DNA from: Ignavibacteriales bacterium UBA1304 | GTDB lineage: Bacteria; Bacteroidota; Ignavibacteria; Ignavibacteriales; Ignavibacteriaceae | NCBI GenBank assembly: GCA_002307295.1 | Contig: DBTY01000050.1 | Coordinates: 1 to 16,747, forward strand | Direction of reading: 5' to 3' | Length of the DNA stretch: 16,747 bases | Part shown: in pieces, positions 1-7,901 of the stretch | Position numbering within the stretch: the first letter of the stretch is position 1 | How the letters are laid out: each line of letters opens with the position of its first letter | The notes under the pieces: model-generated | What the model saw: only the letters and a program-made list of their open reading frames with translations | What the model was told of the DNA's origin: nothing | Database searches by the model: none | Program-made: the position numbers and the translations under genes

Positions 1-2
1 AC

Positions 3-392
3 TCAAACGGCTGGCAGAACTTTGGTCAGACAACTAACGGCATAGCCGAAAAAGAATTACTGCCTATCAGTTATTCTTTTAGGATGACTTATGGGAATAT
101 AAGTTCCGATATAAACGAGGATATAAGTAAAAATAATATAGTCACATATTCGACAATATTGTGTAAAGTTAGCGTCAAAGATCAGCAAAATTTACCGTTG
201 AGTAATGTAGAAACGCTATATTATTCAAATGGTTGGCTTTCATTTGGTTTAACAGTAAATGGAGAAGCAGTAAAAGAAATGCTGGCTGGAACCATTCCAT
301 TTAGAGCTCAATACGGAACAGCGTACGTAGAAAAAACTCAGAATATTCTAAATAATAATACTGTAGAGTTTTTATTAAATACTACTAAATAA
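3..392 (+). CDS. Repeat-containing surface-type protein, C-terminal fragment (5' end outside window)
   Basis: The reading frame is open from base 3 to the TAA at 390-392, giving 129 residues with no start, so the true start lies upstream of the window; the internal ATG at 84 falls inside a repeat and is not a credible start. Two copies of a roughly 70-residue unit are visible: both begin SNGW, followed by FG-x-T, NG, then KE-x-L, FR and YG, and a later I-x-x-NN-x-V segment (first copy from base 3, second from about base 228). The second copy is more diverged and ends the protein. Such tandem beta-rich units are usual in secreted or cell-surface proteins. No type IX sorting domain is present at this C-terminus, unlike the next gene. 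Function unknown; the call as an extracellular repeat protein is inference from repeat structure and neighbour. Confidence 0.65.
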   Translation, partial: SNGWQNFGQTTNGIAEKELLPISYSFRMTYGNISSDINEDISKNNIVTYSTILCKVSVKDQQNLPLSNVETLYYSNGWLSFGLTVNGEAVKEMLAGTIPFRAQYGTAYVEKTQNILNNNTVEFLLNTTK

Positions 393-446
393 GACACAGT
401 AGGTATTCAGTCTAAAAGAACAAAATAATTTTAAGATGAGTAAAAA

Positions 447-1070
447 ATGAAATTTAAAATAATAATTATAATTGCTTTAATTATGGTCTCATTTGGCAAG
501 GCGCAATCTTATGAGGTTGTGCCAGGCTCAAAAGGCAATCAGGTTATCTTAAGCATATTTAATGTGTCCAAAAACACAAAAATGTCAAAAATAAAAGTTA
601 CTATGGATAACAATTTGATGGGCATCGAAACTAAAAACAGATTTATTGAAGTTGGAGATATAGGAAATGGAAGTTCAAAAGAAGTTGTTTTTAAATTTGA
701 TGCAAAAAGAATTCCCGAAACAAAAACAGATACGTTAAAATTTGTTATTAAGGATACGGCTGGTAATTACTGGAATAAACAAATTGCGATAACTTATGCT
801 GCTCCAAAAGAATTTAAACTTGAGCAAAACTATCCAAATCCATTTAATCCGTCTACAACAATTGAATATACTATTCCAATTGCAGGAAAATACAATATAA
901 GCGTTTACAACATTATTGGGCAGCTTTCAGCTACATTATTTGATGATTATGCCGAAGCAGGCTATTATAAAACGGTTTTTAATAACCGTCAATTTGCTAG
1001 CGGCATTTATATCTATCGGCTGACCGGGCAGAAAATTAACATAACAAAGAAAATGGTCCTTATGAAATAG
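447..1070 (+). CDS. Small secreted protein with type IX secretion C-terminal sorting domain
   Basis: The 207-residue product begins with a clear Sec signal peptide (about residues 1-20: Lys-rich start, Ile/Leu-rich core, cleavage likely after KAQ). Residues 21-120 form a small beta-rich region of no recognised family, ending ITYAAPKEF. Residues 122-207 are a type IX (Por) secretion sorting domain: QNYPNPFNPSTTIEYTIP at 127-144, then a V-Y-N-I-x-G-Q strand near 153-159, SGIYIYRL near 185-192 and a final KKMVLMK. In this family the domain directs export across the outer membrane by the type IX system and is usually cleaved or anchored. It makes up about 40 percent of the protein, so the mature part would be only some 100 residues. 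It lies 54 bases after the repeat-protein gene and may share its transcript. The role of the N-terminal region is unknown. Confidence 0.85.
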   Translation: MKFKIIIIIALIMVSFGKAQSYEVVPGSKGNQVILSIFNVSKNTKMSKIKVTMDNNLMGIETKNRFIEVGDIGNGSSKEVVFKFDAKRIPETKTDTLKFVIKDTAGNYWNKQIAITYAAPKEFKLEQNYPNPFNPSTTIEYTIPIAGKYNISVYNIIGQLSATLFDDYAEAGYYKTVFNNRQFASGIYIYRLTGQKINITKKMVLMK

Positions 1071-1198
1071 CTTGTCATTACTTTGTCCTATTTTTTAGAC
1101 TGCGCATCTTTTGTTAGCGATTAATTTATATCCGGGACTTTTCTGCTTTTGGCCAAATAACAATTTAGCATGGAACAACAGCATTGTAAAAACTTTTT

Positions 1199-1227
1199 TT
1201 GAAAAAGATAAGAATTTTTCGTAAATT
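1199..1227 (+). promoter_or_regulatory. Candidate sigma-70-type promoter for the glgA cluster
   Basis: TTGAAA at 1199-1204 matches the -35 consensus at 5 of 6 positions. After a 17-base spacer, TAAATT at 1222-1227 matches the -10 consensus at 4 of 6. It lies 28 bases before the glgA start codon, in the 184-base gap after the type IX cargo gene. The region is AT-rich, so chance matches are likely; the spacing and position are the main support. Confidence 0.4.
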
Positions 1228-1254
1228 AGCATATTAAAATAAAATACACGAGAT

Positions 1255-2751
1255 ATGCCACCTTCAAAAAAGATTAAAGTTTTGTATGTTACATCGGAAG
1301 TTGTACCGTTTATAAAGACTGGAGGACTTGCAGATGTATCGGCCGCATTGCCGCAAATGCTAGGGGAACTGGGTCACGAAGTTAGGCTGCTTGTTCCCAA
1401 ATACGGCGCAATTGACGAAAGAAAATTCAAAATCCACGAAGTTGTAAGATTAAAAGATATAAAAATCAAAATCGGGGATAAAGAAGTTGTTTTTTCAATT
1501 AAATCGAGCTTCTTGCCTGGTCAAAAGGTACGAGTGCAGATTTATTTCTTAGACAATATAGAGTATTACGGGAGTCGCAATAGTCTTTATGTAGATCCGC
1601 TTACGGGCGAGGATTATAAAGATAACGACGAGCGCTTTATTTTATTGGCTCGCGCCGCTTTTGAACTGATTATGAAGCTTGGCTGGGTGCCTGATATCAT
1701 CCATTCAAACGACTGGCAGGGCGCTTTGATACCGGCTTACTTAAAGCATGTATACAATAACGAGCCTATATTTGCAAATTTCAAATCCCTTTTTACTATC
1801 CATAATCTTGGCAGTCAGGGCGTATTTCCAAAATCTACTTTTGCCAAAACAGGCTTGCCGGAATCGCTTAATACTGAAAAAGGTATTTTACACGATGGTA
1901 AAGTAAATTTCATGAAAAGCGGTTTGCTATATGCCGATTGCCTAAATACAGTTAGCGAAAGTTATGCAAATGAAATAAGAACGCTGGAAGAATATGGCGA
2001 AGGATTAAAATCGGTTCTATCAAAGCGGAAAAACGATCTTTTCGGCATAATAAACGGGATAGACGATAAAGTCTGGAGCCCTGAAAAAGACGATCTTATA
2101 ACAAAGAAGTATACGGCTAAGAGTCTGGAAGATAAAGAAATAGACAAACAGGCGTTAGTTGAAAAATTTGGCTTTAAATACGACCCGGCTATACCAGTTA
2201 TTGGTTTAATCTCGCGGTTAACTGACGCAAAGGGGCACAATTTAATAGCAGATTCGATGGACGAGCTGATGAAACTAAACGTTCAGATAATACTGCTTGG
2301 CACCGGCGATAAAAAATATCATATACTATATGATAAAATAAGCAAAAAGTATCCTGAAAAGTTTGCCTGTTATCTTGGTTTTAACGATGAGCTTGCTCAT
2401 TTTATTGAAGCGGGCGCAGATATCTTTTTAGTGCCTTCGAAATTTGAACCATGCGGACTTAACCAAATGTACAGCCTGGTATACGGAACAATTCCAATTG
2501 TAAGAGAAACCGGCGGCTTGGCCGATACGGTTACAAAATTTAACGAAAAAACCGGAGAAGGGAACGGTTTTTCATTTAAAGCTTATGATACTCTGGCTCT
2601 CATAAAAGAAATTAAAAGAGCTCTGAAAATATTTGACGATAAAAAAACATGGTTAAAATTGATGAAGACCGGAATGAAGTCTGATTTTAGCTGGCTTTCA
2701 TCTGCAAAAAAATATATAGACTTATATAAAAATATTCTAAATAACGATTAA
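1255..2751 (+). CDS. glgA: Glycogen synthase (ADP-glucose-type starch/glycogen synthase, GT5)
   Basis: GlgA moves glucose from ADP-glucose onto growing alpha-1,4-glucan chains in the cytoplasm. The 498-residue protein has the usual GT5 length and order. The N-terminal glycosyltransferase domain opens VLYVTSEVVPFIKTGGLAD, with the nucleotide-sugar-binding KTGGLAD at residues 21-27, and has HSNDWQ and FTIHNLGSQG motifs. The C-terminal domain has GLISRL, ILLGTGD, and SKFEPCGLNQMYSL with the catalytic-site Glu at 398 and Cys at 400, followed by VRETGGLADTV. No key residue is missing. The start ATG at 1255 leaves only a few residues before the first strand, as in relatives. It is the first gene of a tight plus-strand cluster and its TAA shares one base with the next ATG (TAATG), suggesting translational coupling. 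No other glycogen gene (glgB, glgC, glgP) is in the window. Confidence 0.96.
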   Translation: MPPSKKIKVLYVTSEVVPFIKTGGLADVSAALPQMLGELGHEVRLLVPKYGAIDERKFKIHEVVRLKDIKIKIGDKEVVFSIKSSFLPGQKVRVQIYFLDNIEYYGSRNSLYVDPLTGEDYKDNDERFILLARAAFELIMKLGWVPDIIHSNDWQGALIPAYLKHVYNNEPIFANFKSLFTIHNLGSQGVFPKSTFAKTGLPESLNTEKGILHDGKVNFMKSGLLYADCLNTVSESYANEIRTLEEYGEGLKSVLSKRKNDLFGIINGIDDKVWSPEKDDLITKKYTAKSLEDKEIDKQALVEKFGFKYDPAIPVIGLISRLTDAKGHNLIADSMDELMKLNVQIILLGTGDKKYHILYDKISKKYPEKFACYLGFNDELAHFIEAGADIFLVPSKFEPCGLNQMYSLVYGTIPIVRETGGLADTVTKFNEKTGEGNGFSFKAYDTLALIKEIKRALKIFDDKKTWLKLMKTGMKSDFSWLSSAKKYIDLYKNILNND

Positions 2752-3326
2752 TGAAAAATTACGCGGTTTTTCTTGACCGGGACGGCACTTTGAATGAAGA
2801 CCCCGGATATCTGGGGGATCCTGAAAAGGTGAAGCTTTTACCCGGTACCGGAAAAGCTCTGTTTCGGCTAAAGAATGAACTGAAATTTAAGTTAATAGTT
2901 GTTTCTAACCAATCAGGTATTGCTCGCGGTTTAATTACCAAGGGCGATGTTGACGCCGTAAATAATAAAATAAATGAAATCTTGTCAGGCTCAAATGTTA
3001 GTATTGACAGATTTTATTATTGCCCATTCCATCCGGATTTTAGTACTGCCGAAGAAAGTAAATGCCGGAAACCCTCAGTTAAAATGGTGTTAAAAGCTGT
3101 TGAAGATTTTGAAATTGATTTATCAGATTCGTATTTTATAGGAGATTCAGCTGTAGATATACAATGCGGACACAATGCAGGAGTAAAAACAATACTTTTA
3201 AAATCCGATCATAGTAAGGACCAGATTTATGCATTGAAAAAGGAGAATATTTTACCAACTTTTGTTGCTGTTAATTTAGAAGAAGCATGTAACATTATTC
3301 AAAAAGATTTTAACGGAGAAAAATAA
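2751..3326 (+). CDS. gmhB: HAD-family phosphatase, GmhB-like (D-glycero-D-manno-heptose 1,7-bisphosphate 7-phosphatase or histidinol-phosphatase type)
   Basis: The 191-residue protein has the HAD aspartate-nucleophile motif FLDRDGTLN (Asp9, Asp11), motif II VVSNQSGIARG (Ser52, Asn53, Gln54), the basic residue in CRKPS (Lys107) and the acidic motif IGDSAVDI (Asp132, Asp136). This pattern is typical of GmhB, which dephosphorylates heptose bisphosphate on the way to ADP-heptose for lipopolysaccharide, and of the HisB N-terminal domain. GmhB normally holds a structural zinc through C-x-H and C-x-C. Here Cys91 is kept but the His position is Phe93 (a His follows at 94), and the last pair reads S-K-C (Ser103, Cys105), so the site looks degraded. 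The substrate is therefore less certain than the fold. It overlaps glgA by one base and is followed without a gap by the lipoprotein gene. The symbol is a family-level guess. Confidence 0.75.
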   Translation: MKNYAVFLDRDGTLNEDPGYLGDPEKVKLLPGTGKALFRLKNELKFKLIVVSNQSGIARGLITKGDVDAVNNKINEILSGSNVSIDRFYYCPFHPDFSTAEESKCRKPSVKMVLKAVEDFEIDLSDSYFIGDSAVDIQCGHNAGVKTILLKSDHSKDQIYALKKENILPTFVAVNLEEACNIIQKDFNGEK

Positions 3327-4538
3327 TTGAGATTACACTATTTAAAGGTCTTTCTTTTTATCCTGCCGCTTATCATTTTTGCTTCATGCAGCGATGATCC
3401 AACGTCGGTTGGTTTAAGCCAACTCGGCGACGATTTAATAAATCTGAAAAAATATGATACTCAGACTGATTCTACATACCAAACTTCAACTTTTTACAAA
3501 AGCACGTTCGCTTTAGGTTCTGCTTCCCGCTTGCTTTTAGGCAAAGCCGATTTGGTAGAATCCAGCATCCTTTTCAGGTTTTCATATAGTCTTGCCGATT
3601 CAGTTAAAACGCAGCTTAAAAACAAAACTTCGTATGTTTCTAATGCATGGATGGAACTTTATCCCAAATATAACTTTCCGGCAAAAGCGTCTCTCACAAC
3701 TCCGTTTTATTTCAGGCTTCATAGCATAAACCAGGATTGGACTGTTAGCGGTTTTAACGCAGATAGTCTTGCCGCAGGCAAAGTTACTTATGACGCCTCT
3801 ACAAATTATGTTTCAGGCAACGCTTCTGCAACTGATACCACTTTTGTTTTTTATATAGATAAAACCGCCGCGACAAATTGGCTTATGAGCGATGCAGATA
3901 CAAGTTTTTACCCTAGAGATTATGGAATGATTTTAACTCCGGCAGCCGGAACTCAAAAAATAATTGAGTTCCAAGCGCTTAATTCAAGCTCTTCCGACGA
4001 ACCAAGTTTAACTATTGTACTTTCTAAAACAAATGGTTATGACAATGATACTCTTACGTTTACGCCAGCTTCTGATACTCATGTGGTAACAGGAGACATT
4101 CCTTCGCTTAATAAGCAGGAATATATTGCAATTCAAAGCGGTCTGGCTGTAGAATCGTTAATCAAGTTTAATCTTAACTTACCGCTGCATGCAGTAATTA
4201 ATTATGCTGAATTGGATCTTACGGCGGATACTACAAAGTTTCTTTATGGAAGCGATACTACTACTACTACAGTTTATGCAATTTATTATTCTAAGGATTC
4301 GGCCACATGGGCAAATGCGGAATATGACCCGATTACTTTAACTAAAAGCGGTAAAATATATTCTGGCAATATTGCTAGCTATGTTAAAAAATGGCTTAAT
4401 ACCAGCAATAATTTAGGCGTAGTTATAAGACCAAGCGATTATTTAGACAGCGTAAATAAGCTTGTCTTTAAAGGCAGCAATGCGGTAAATTATCTGGAAA
4501 GACCGAGGCTTAAAATAACTTATACAATTAACAAGTAA
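3327..4538 (+). CDS. Outer-membrane or surface lipoprotein, possibly DUF4270-like, with DNRLRE/CBM96-like beta modules
   Basis: The start is a TTG directly after the preceding TAA, with GGAG at 3315-3318 eight bases upstream. No nearer ATG keeps the signal peptide. The 403-residue product has a lipoprotein signal ending IFASC with the lipidated Cys at residue 21; acidic SDD follows, which in Bacteroidota often goes with export to the surface. The body is beta-rich and seems to contain two related modules. Both have an 'aligned strand' pattern seen in DNRLRE/CBM96-type domains, such as AWMELYP...W near residue 110-140 and ELDLTAD near 290, and both end in P-x-L-x-I-x-Y/V segments (EPSLTIVL and RPRLKITY). 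From memory, glgA is often followed by a DUF4270 lipoprotein gene in Bacteroidota, and the N-terminal 'GDDLI ... LLLGKADLV' fits that family loosely. Binding function unknown; the family call is tentative. Confidence 0.65.
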   Translation: MRLHYLKVFLFILPLIIFASCSDDPTSVGLSQLGDDLINLKKYDTQTDSTYQTSTFYKSTFALGSASRLLLGKADLVESSILFRFSYSLADSVKTQLKNKTSYVSNAWMELYPKYNFPAKASLTTPFYFRLHSINQDWTVSGFNADSLAAGKVTYDASTNYVSGNASATDTTFVFYIDKTAATNWLMSDADTSFYPRDYGMILTPAAGTQKIIEFQALNSSSSDEPSLTIVLSKTNGYDNDTLTFTPASDTHVVTGDIPSLNKQEYIAIQSGLAVESLIKFNLNLPLHAVINYAELDLTADTTKFLYGSDTTTTTVYAIYYSKDSATWANAEYDPITLTKSGKIYSGNIASYVKKWLNTSNNLGVVIRPSDYLDSVNKLVFKGSNAVNYLERPRLKITYTINK

Positions 4539-4564
4539 TTTTCTAAACTAAACGTATTTACATA

Positions 4565-5815
4565 ATGAAATTTAATTCTTTTAGAATAGCAATAGTAATA
4601 GTCTCAATATTCTCAGGTTTTGTCGTTGCTCAAAACAGCTCTACTTATACCCGTAATGGAATAGGAGACGTTGAGAATTCTTATTCAGCAAGAAGTTTAG
4701 GAATTGGCGAAGCAGGCTCTGCAATTTCTGACGCTGATTTTATTAACATGATTAATCCTGCCGGCTGGAGCGGATTGAGAACTTCGAGGCTTGAGTTTGG
4801 AGTGAATTTTTCCGGTCTGACTGTTGAAGATAATAATAACAAATCTTATTTTGGCAAAGGGCAGTTCACAGGTATTACATTGGCTTTTCCTGTAAGTACC
4901 AAATATGGTATTGCTCTTGCTATGGGAATTGTGCCTTATTCAAATGTAAGCTATAAGTCAAAACAATATATGACTTCAACTGGCGATGAAGGCAATTATA
5001 ATATAAGCTACGAAGGTTCTGGCGGTCTGAATAAATTATTTTTAGGAACGTCGCTTAAATTATTTAATGATTTTGAACTTGGCGCTACGCTTGAATATAT
5101 CTCTGGCGACCTTAATTATAATACTCAAATTACTTTTGAAAATACTAATATAGCTTCTGCAAACTATGAGCGTTCTGTTAAGCCTAAAGGGGTAGGAACT
5201 ACGCTTGGATTGATTACGCCGGATATTAATTCATTATTAGGCATCAAGAATATAAAGAATTTAAAAGTCGGTTTTTCGGCCGATATTATTGGCAAGTTAT
5301 CTAGCGATACGTTACTTATTTCTTATACTACTTATAAGTATTCCGCTGACACTGCTAATCTTGGCTCGGCTGATATGAAAGTGCCTTATCGTTTGAATTT
5401 TGGTCTAAGCTTTATTTATAGTGATAATTATCAGATATTTGCTGATTATACATATCAGCCATGGACGAATTATTCATTGAATAACGCTAAATATTCTACG
5501 CTTAGAGACCTTAATAAGTTTACAGCAGGATTTGAATATCATCCTACTGGACCAGGATCTGGAATGAAAACAATTTGGCGCGGAGCTTTGGGCTATGAAC
5601 AAACTCAATACAATATTGACGGTAATGGAATTAACAAGTTTTTTGTTTCTGGAGGCTTTTCGCTTCCTCTAAGTCCTGAGAACACAATGGATATCGGACT
5701 TCAAGCTGGATTCATTGGTAAAAAAGAAGTAGGTTTGGTTAGAGAAAATTTTATTAATCTTAGCGCCGGTTTTAGTTTTGGAGAAATATGGTTCTTCAGA
5801 TCGGATAAATATTAA
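4565..5815 (+). CDS. Outer-membrane beta-barrel protein (FadL/OMPP1-like)
   Basis: The 416-residue product has a signal peptide at about residues 1-22 (core IAIVIVSIFSGFVVA, cleavage before QNSS). The mature start, with RNGIGDVENSYSARSLGIGEAG and then INPAGWSGL, resembles outer-membrane proteins of the OMPP1/FadL/TodX and PorV-like group, where 'NPAG' follows a plug-like opening. The rest alternates polar and hydrophobic residues in many amphipathic strands and ends in an aromatic strand (IWFFRSDKY), as expected for a barrel inserted by the BAM machinery. It lies 26 bases after the lipoprotein gene and 25 bases before glyA. The pairing with a surface lipoprotein suggests they may work together, but no substrate can be read from the sequence. 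No clear Shine-Dalgarno site precedes the ATG. Confidence 0.75.
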   Translation: MKFNSFRIAIVIVSIFSGFVVAQNSSTYTRNGIGDVENSYSARSLGIGEAGSAISDADFINMINPAGWSGLRTSRLEFGVNFSGLTVEDNNNKSYFGKGQFTGITLAFPVSTKYGIALAMGIVPYSNVSYKSKQYMTSTGDEGNYNISYEGSGGLNKLFLGTSLKLFNDFELGATLEYISGDLNYNTQITFENTNIASANYERSVKPKGVGTTLGLITPDINSLLGIKNIKNLKVGFSADIIGKLSSDTLLISYTTYKYSADTANLGSADMKVPYRLNFGLSFIYSDNYQIFADYTYQPWTNYSLNNAKYSTLRDLNKFTAGFEYHPTGPGSGMKTIWRGALGYEQTQYNIDGNGINKFFVSGGFSLPLSPENTMDIGLQAGFIGKKEVGLVRENFINLSAGFSFGEIWFFRSDKY

Positions 5816-5840
5816 CAAAAAAAAGAGCAGAATATATTTT

Positions 5841-7130
5841 ATGAGCTATATTGAAAAAGATAAAGAGATATCGAAAGTTCTTAATTTAGAACTTGCAAGA
5901 CAACAAGAAAATTTAGAATTAATAGCTTCCGAAAACTTTGTAAGTCCAGCCGTATTAGAAGCGGCCGGTTCTATTTTAACAAATAAATATGCAGAAGGTT
6001 ATCCTGGCAAAAGATATTATGGCGGCTGCGAGTATGTAGATATGGCCGAAAATATTGCTAAGGACAGGCTAAAACAATTGTTTAACGCTGAATATGTTAA
6101 TGTACAGCCTCATAGCGGATCGCAGGCAAATATGGCGGTGTTAATGTCTCTGCTTAAACCAGGCGATAAGATTTTAGGCTTATCATTGGCGCATGGCGGT
6201 CATTTAACTCATGGTTCGCCTGTAAGTTTTTCCGGTCAGCTGTATCAGGCTTCAGGCTATATTCTTAATCCAGAAACGAAAACGCTTGATTACAACATAA
6301 TTGAAGATTTTGCAAAGAAAGAAAGACCTAAACTAATTATTACCGGCGCAAGCGCATACTCAAGAGAATGGGATTATGCTAAGTTTAGACAGATTGCTGA
6401 TTCAGTAGGCGCTTTGTTGATGTGCGATATGGCTCATACTGCCGGACTTATTGCAAAAGGGTTATTGAACAATCCACTTCCTTATTGCGACGTTGTTACT
6501 TCTACTACTCACAAAACATTAAGAGGTCCACGCGGCGGTATAATTTTGATTGGCAAAGATAAAGAAAACCCGCTTGGCATTAAAACCGTTAAAGGCGATA
6601 GATTAAAACTTCTTTCTGAAGTGTTGGACAGCACAGTTATGCCGGGTATTCAGGGCGGACCGCTTATGCATATTATTATGGCTAAAGCAGTTGCTTTTGG
6701 CGAAGCTCTTGACAAATCATTCCAGCAATATGCAGAACAGATTATTAAAAATGCCGCGGTTCTTGCTAAAAAATTAACCGAATATGGTTTTGAAATTGTT
6801 TCCGGCGGAACTGACAATCACTTATTGCTTGTTGATCTAAACAGTAAAAATATTTCAGGCAAACAAGCTGAAAAAGCTTTAGGTCTGGCTGGTATTACAG
6901 TTAATAAAAATATGATTCCCTTTGACACAAAAAGTCCTTTTGTAACCAGCGGTATTAGGATTGGAACTCCAGCTATGACTACTCGCGGTATGAAGGAAAA
7001 TGATATGGAAACAATTGCCGGATTTATTAACGAAGCTGTTATAAATAATGATAACGAAGAAAAATTAAGCGCTATTAAGACGCAGGTTAAAACTTTTACT
7101 TCTTCTTTCCCGCTCTATACGGAAATATAA
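5841..7130 (+). CDS. glyA: Serine hydroxymethyltransferase
   Basis: GlyA interconverts serine and glycine with tetrahydrofolate, using pyridoxal phosphate, and supplies one-carbon units in the cytoplasm. With the ATG at 5841 the protein is 429 residues, the usual bacterial length. An ATG at 5778 in the same frame would add 21 lysine-rich residues and overlap the preceding gene, so the later start is preferred. Motifs seen are ELIASENFVS near residue 26-35, KYAEGYPGKRYYGG at 49-62, PHSGSQAN, the CDMAHTAGL block and TSTTHKTLRGPRGG with the cofactor-binding lysine at 225. Later, RIGTPAMTTRGM is the conserved C-terminal motif. Nothing is missing. It stands between a barrel gene and tatC in the same direction, with gaps of 25 and 15 bases. 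Confidence 0.97.
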   Translation: MSYIEKDKEISKVLNLELARQQENLELIASENFVSPAVLEAAGSILTNKYAEGYPGKRYYGGCEYVDMAENIAKDRLKQLFNAEYVNVQPHSGSQANMAVLMSLLKPGDKILGLSLAHGGHLTHGSPVSFSGQLYQASGYILNPETKTLDYNIIEDFAKKERPKLIITGASAYSREWDYAKFRQIADSVGALLMCDMAHTAGLIAKGLLNNPLPYCDVVTSTTHKTLRGPRGGIILIGKDKENPLGIKTVKGDRLKLLSEVLDSTVMPGIQGGPLMHIIMAKAVAFGEALDKSFQQYAEQIIKNAAVLAKKLTEYGFEIVSGGTDNHLLLVDLNSKNISGKQAEKALGLAGITVNKNMIPFDTKSPFVTSGIRIGTPAMTTRGMKENDMETIAGFINEAVINNDNEEKLSAIKTQVKTFTSSFPLYTEI

Positions 7131-7145
7131 AACAGAAGTAATGCA

Positions 7146-7901
7146 TTGAATCTGTTCAAAAAAAAAAATAATTTAAACGACAAAGACTCTGAAGTCGAAA
7201 TGACTTTTCTGGATCATCTGGAAGAGCTTCGATGGAGGCTTATATACTCAATAATCGGGGTTTTTGTCGGGACGATTATTTGTTGGATTTTTATTAACTT
7301 CTTAATGGAAGATGTCCTTTTATTACCAGCAAAAAAATCCGGCGTATCGCTGCAAAATTTAAAACCTTTTGGTCAGATAATGATTTACATGCAGGTTGCA
7401 ATTGCCGGCGGAATCATTTTAAGCATACCTAATATATTTTATCAATTATGGTCTTTTATTTCTCCCGCGCTTCATAAAAATGAAAGGAAGTATGTAAAAT
7501 CTATAGTTGTATATTCCACAGTTTGTTTTTTAATTGGCGTGTTGTTTGCTTATTTCGTAATGCTTCCAATGACGTTATTATTTGCAGCTCAGTTTGGAAC
7601 TACTACCATAAAAAATCAGTTTGCAGTAGACGAGTACTTCTCAATAATATTTAGCGTGCTGCTTGGTTCCGGGCTTGTATTTGAGCTGCCAATGATTTCT
7701 TTTTTCTTATCGAAGATAGGAATATTAAAAGCGCAGTATATGCGCAAATACAGGCGTCATGCAATTGTGGTAATCTTTATTGCCTCGGCATTTTTAACTC
7801 CGGGAACTGATCCGGTATCGCAGGTTATTCTTGCAGTTCCTTTGGTTCTGCTGTACGAAATAAGTATATTTATATCTCAAATGGCGCAAAAAAAGAATTG
7901 A
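7146..7901 (+). CDS. tatC: Sec-independent (twin-arginine) protein translocase subunit TatC
   Basis: TatC is the inner-membrane receptor of the Tat pathway, which exports folded proteins. The 251-residue protein shows six membrane segments (about residues 32-54, 78-102, 118-145, 164-190, 203-218 and 222-246). The family signature FLDHLEELRWRL is at 21-32, SPAL follows the second segment, E180 sits in VFELP and LTPGTDPVSQ precedes the last segment. The start is a TTG at 7146 with AGAAG at 7134-7138 upstream; an alternative ATG at 7200 (MTFLDHLEEL) would remove 18 charged residues and is also plausible, since many family members begin close to that motif. No tatA or tatB is in the window. The stop overlaps the next start by four bases. 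Confidence 0.95.
   Translation: MNLFKKKNNLNDKDSEVEMTFLDHLEELRWRLIYSIIGVFVGTIICWIFINFLMEDVLLLPAKKSGVSLQNLKPFGQIMIYMQVAIAGGIILSIPNIFYQLWSFISPALHKNERKYVKSIVVYSTVCFLIGVLFAYFVMLPMTLLFAAQFGTTTIKNQFAVDEYFSIIFSVLLGSGLVFELPMISFFLSKIGILKAQYMRKYRRHAIVVIFIASAFLTPGTDPVSQVILAVPLVLLYEISIFISQMAQKKN

Noticed and set aside
436..450. Four-codon mini-frame ending in an ATGA overlap with the type IX cargo start
   Set aside because: Too short to support as a leader peptide; easily chance in AT-rich DNA.
1962..2240. Minus-strand frame of 92 codons inside glgA
   Set aside because: Antisense to a strongly conserved gene with no recognisable domain or start context.
5778..5840. Longer glyA start at 5778
   Set aside because: It would overlap the barrel gene by 38 bases and add 21 lysine-rich residues absent from the family; the ATG at 5841 gives the normal N-terminus.
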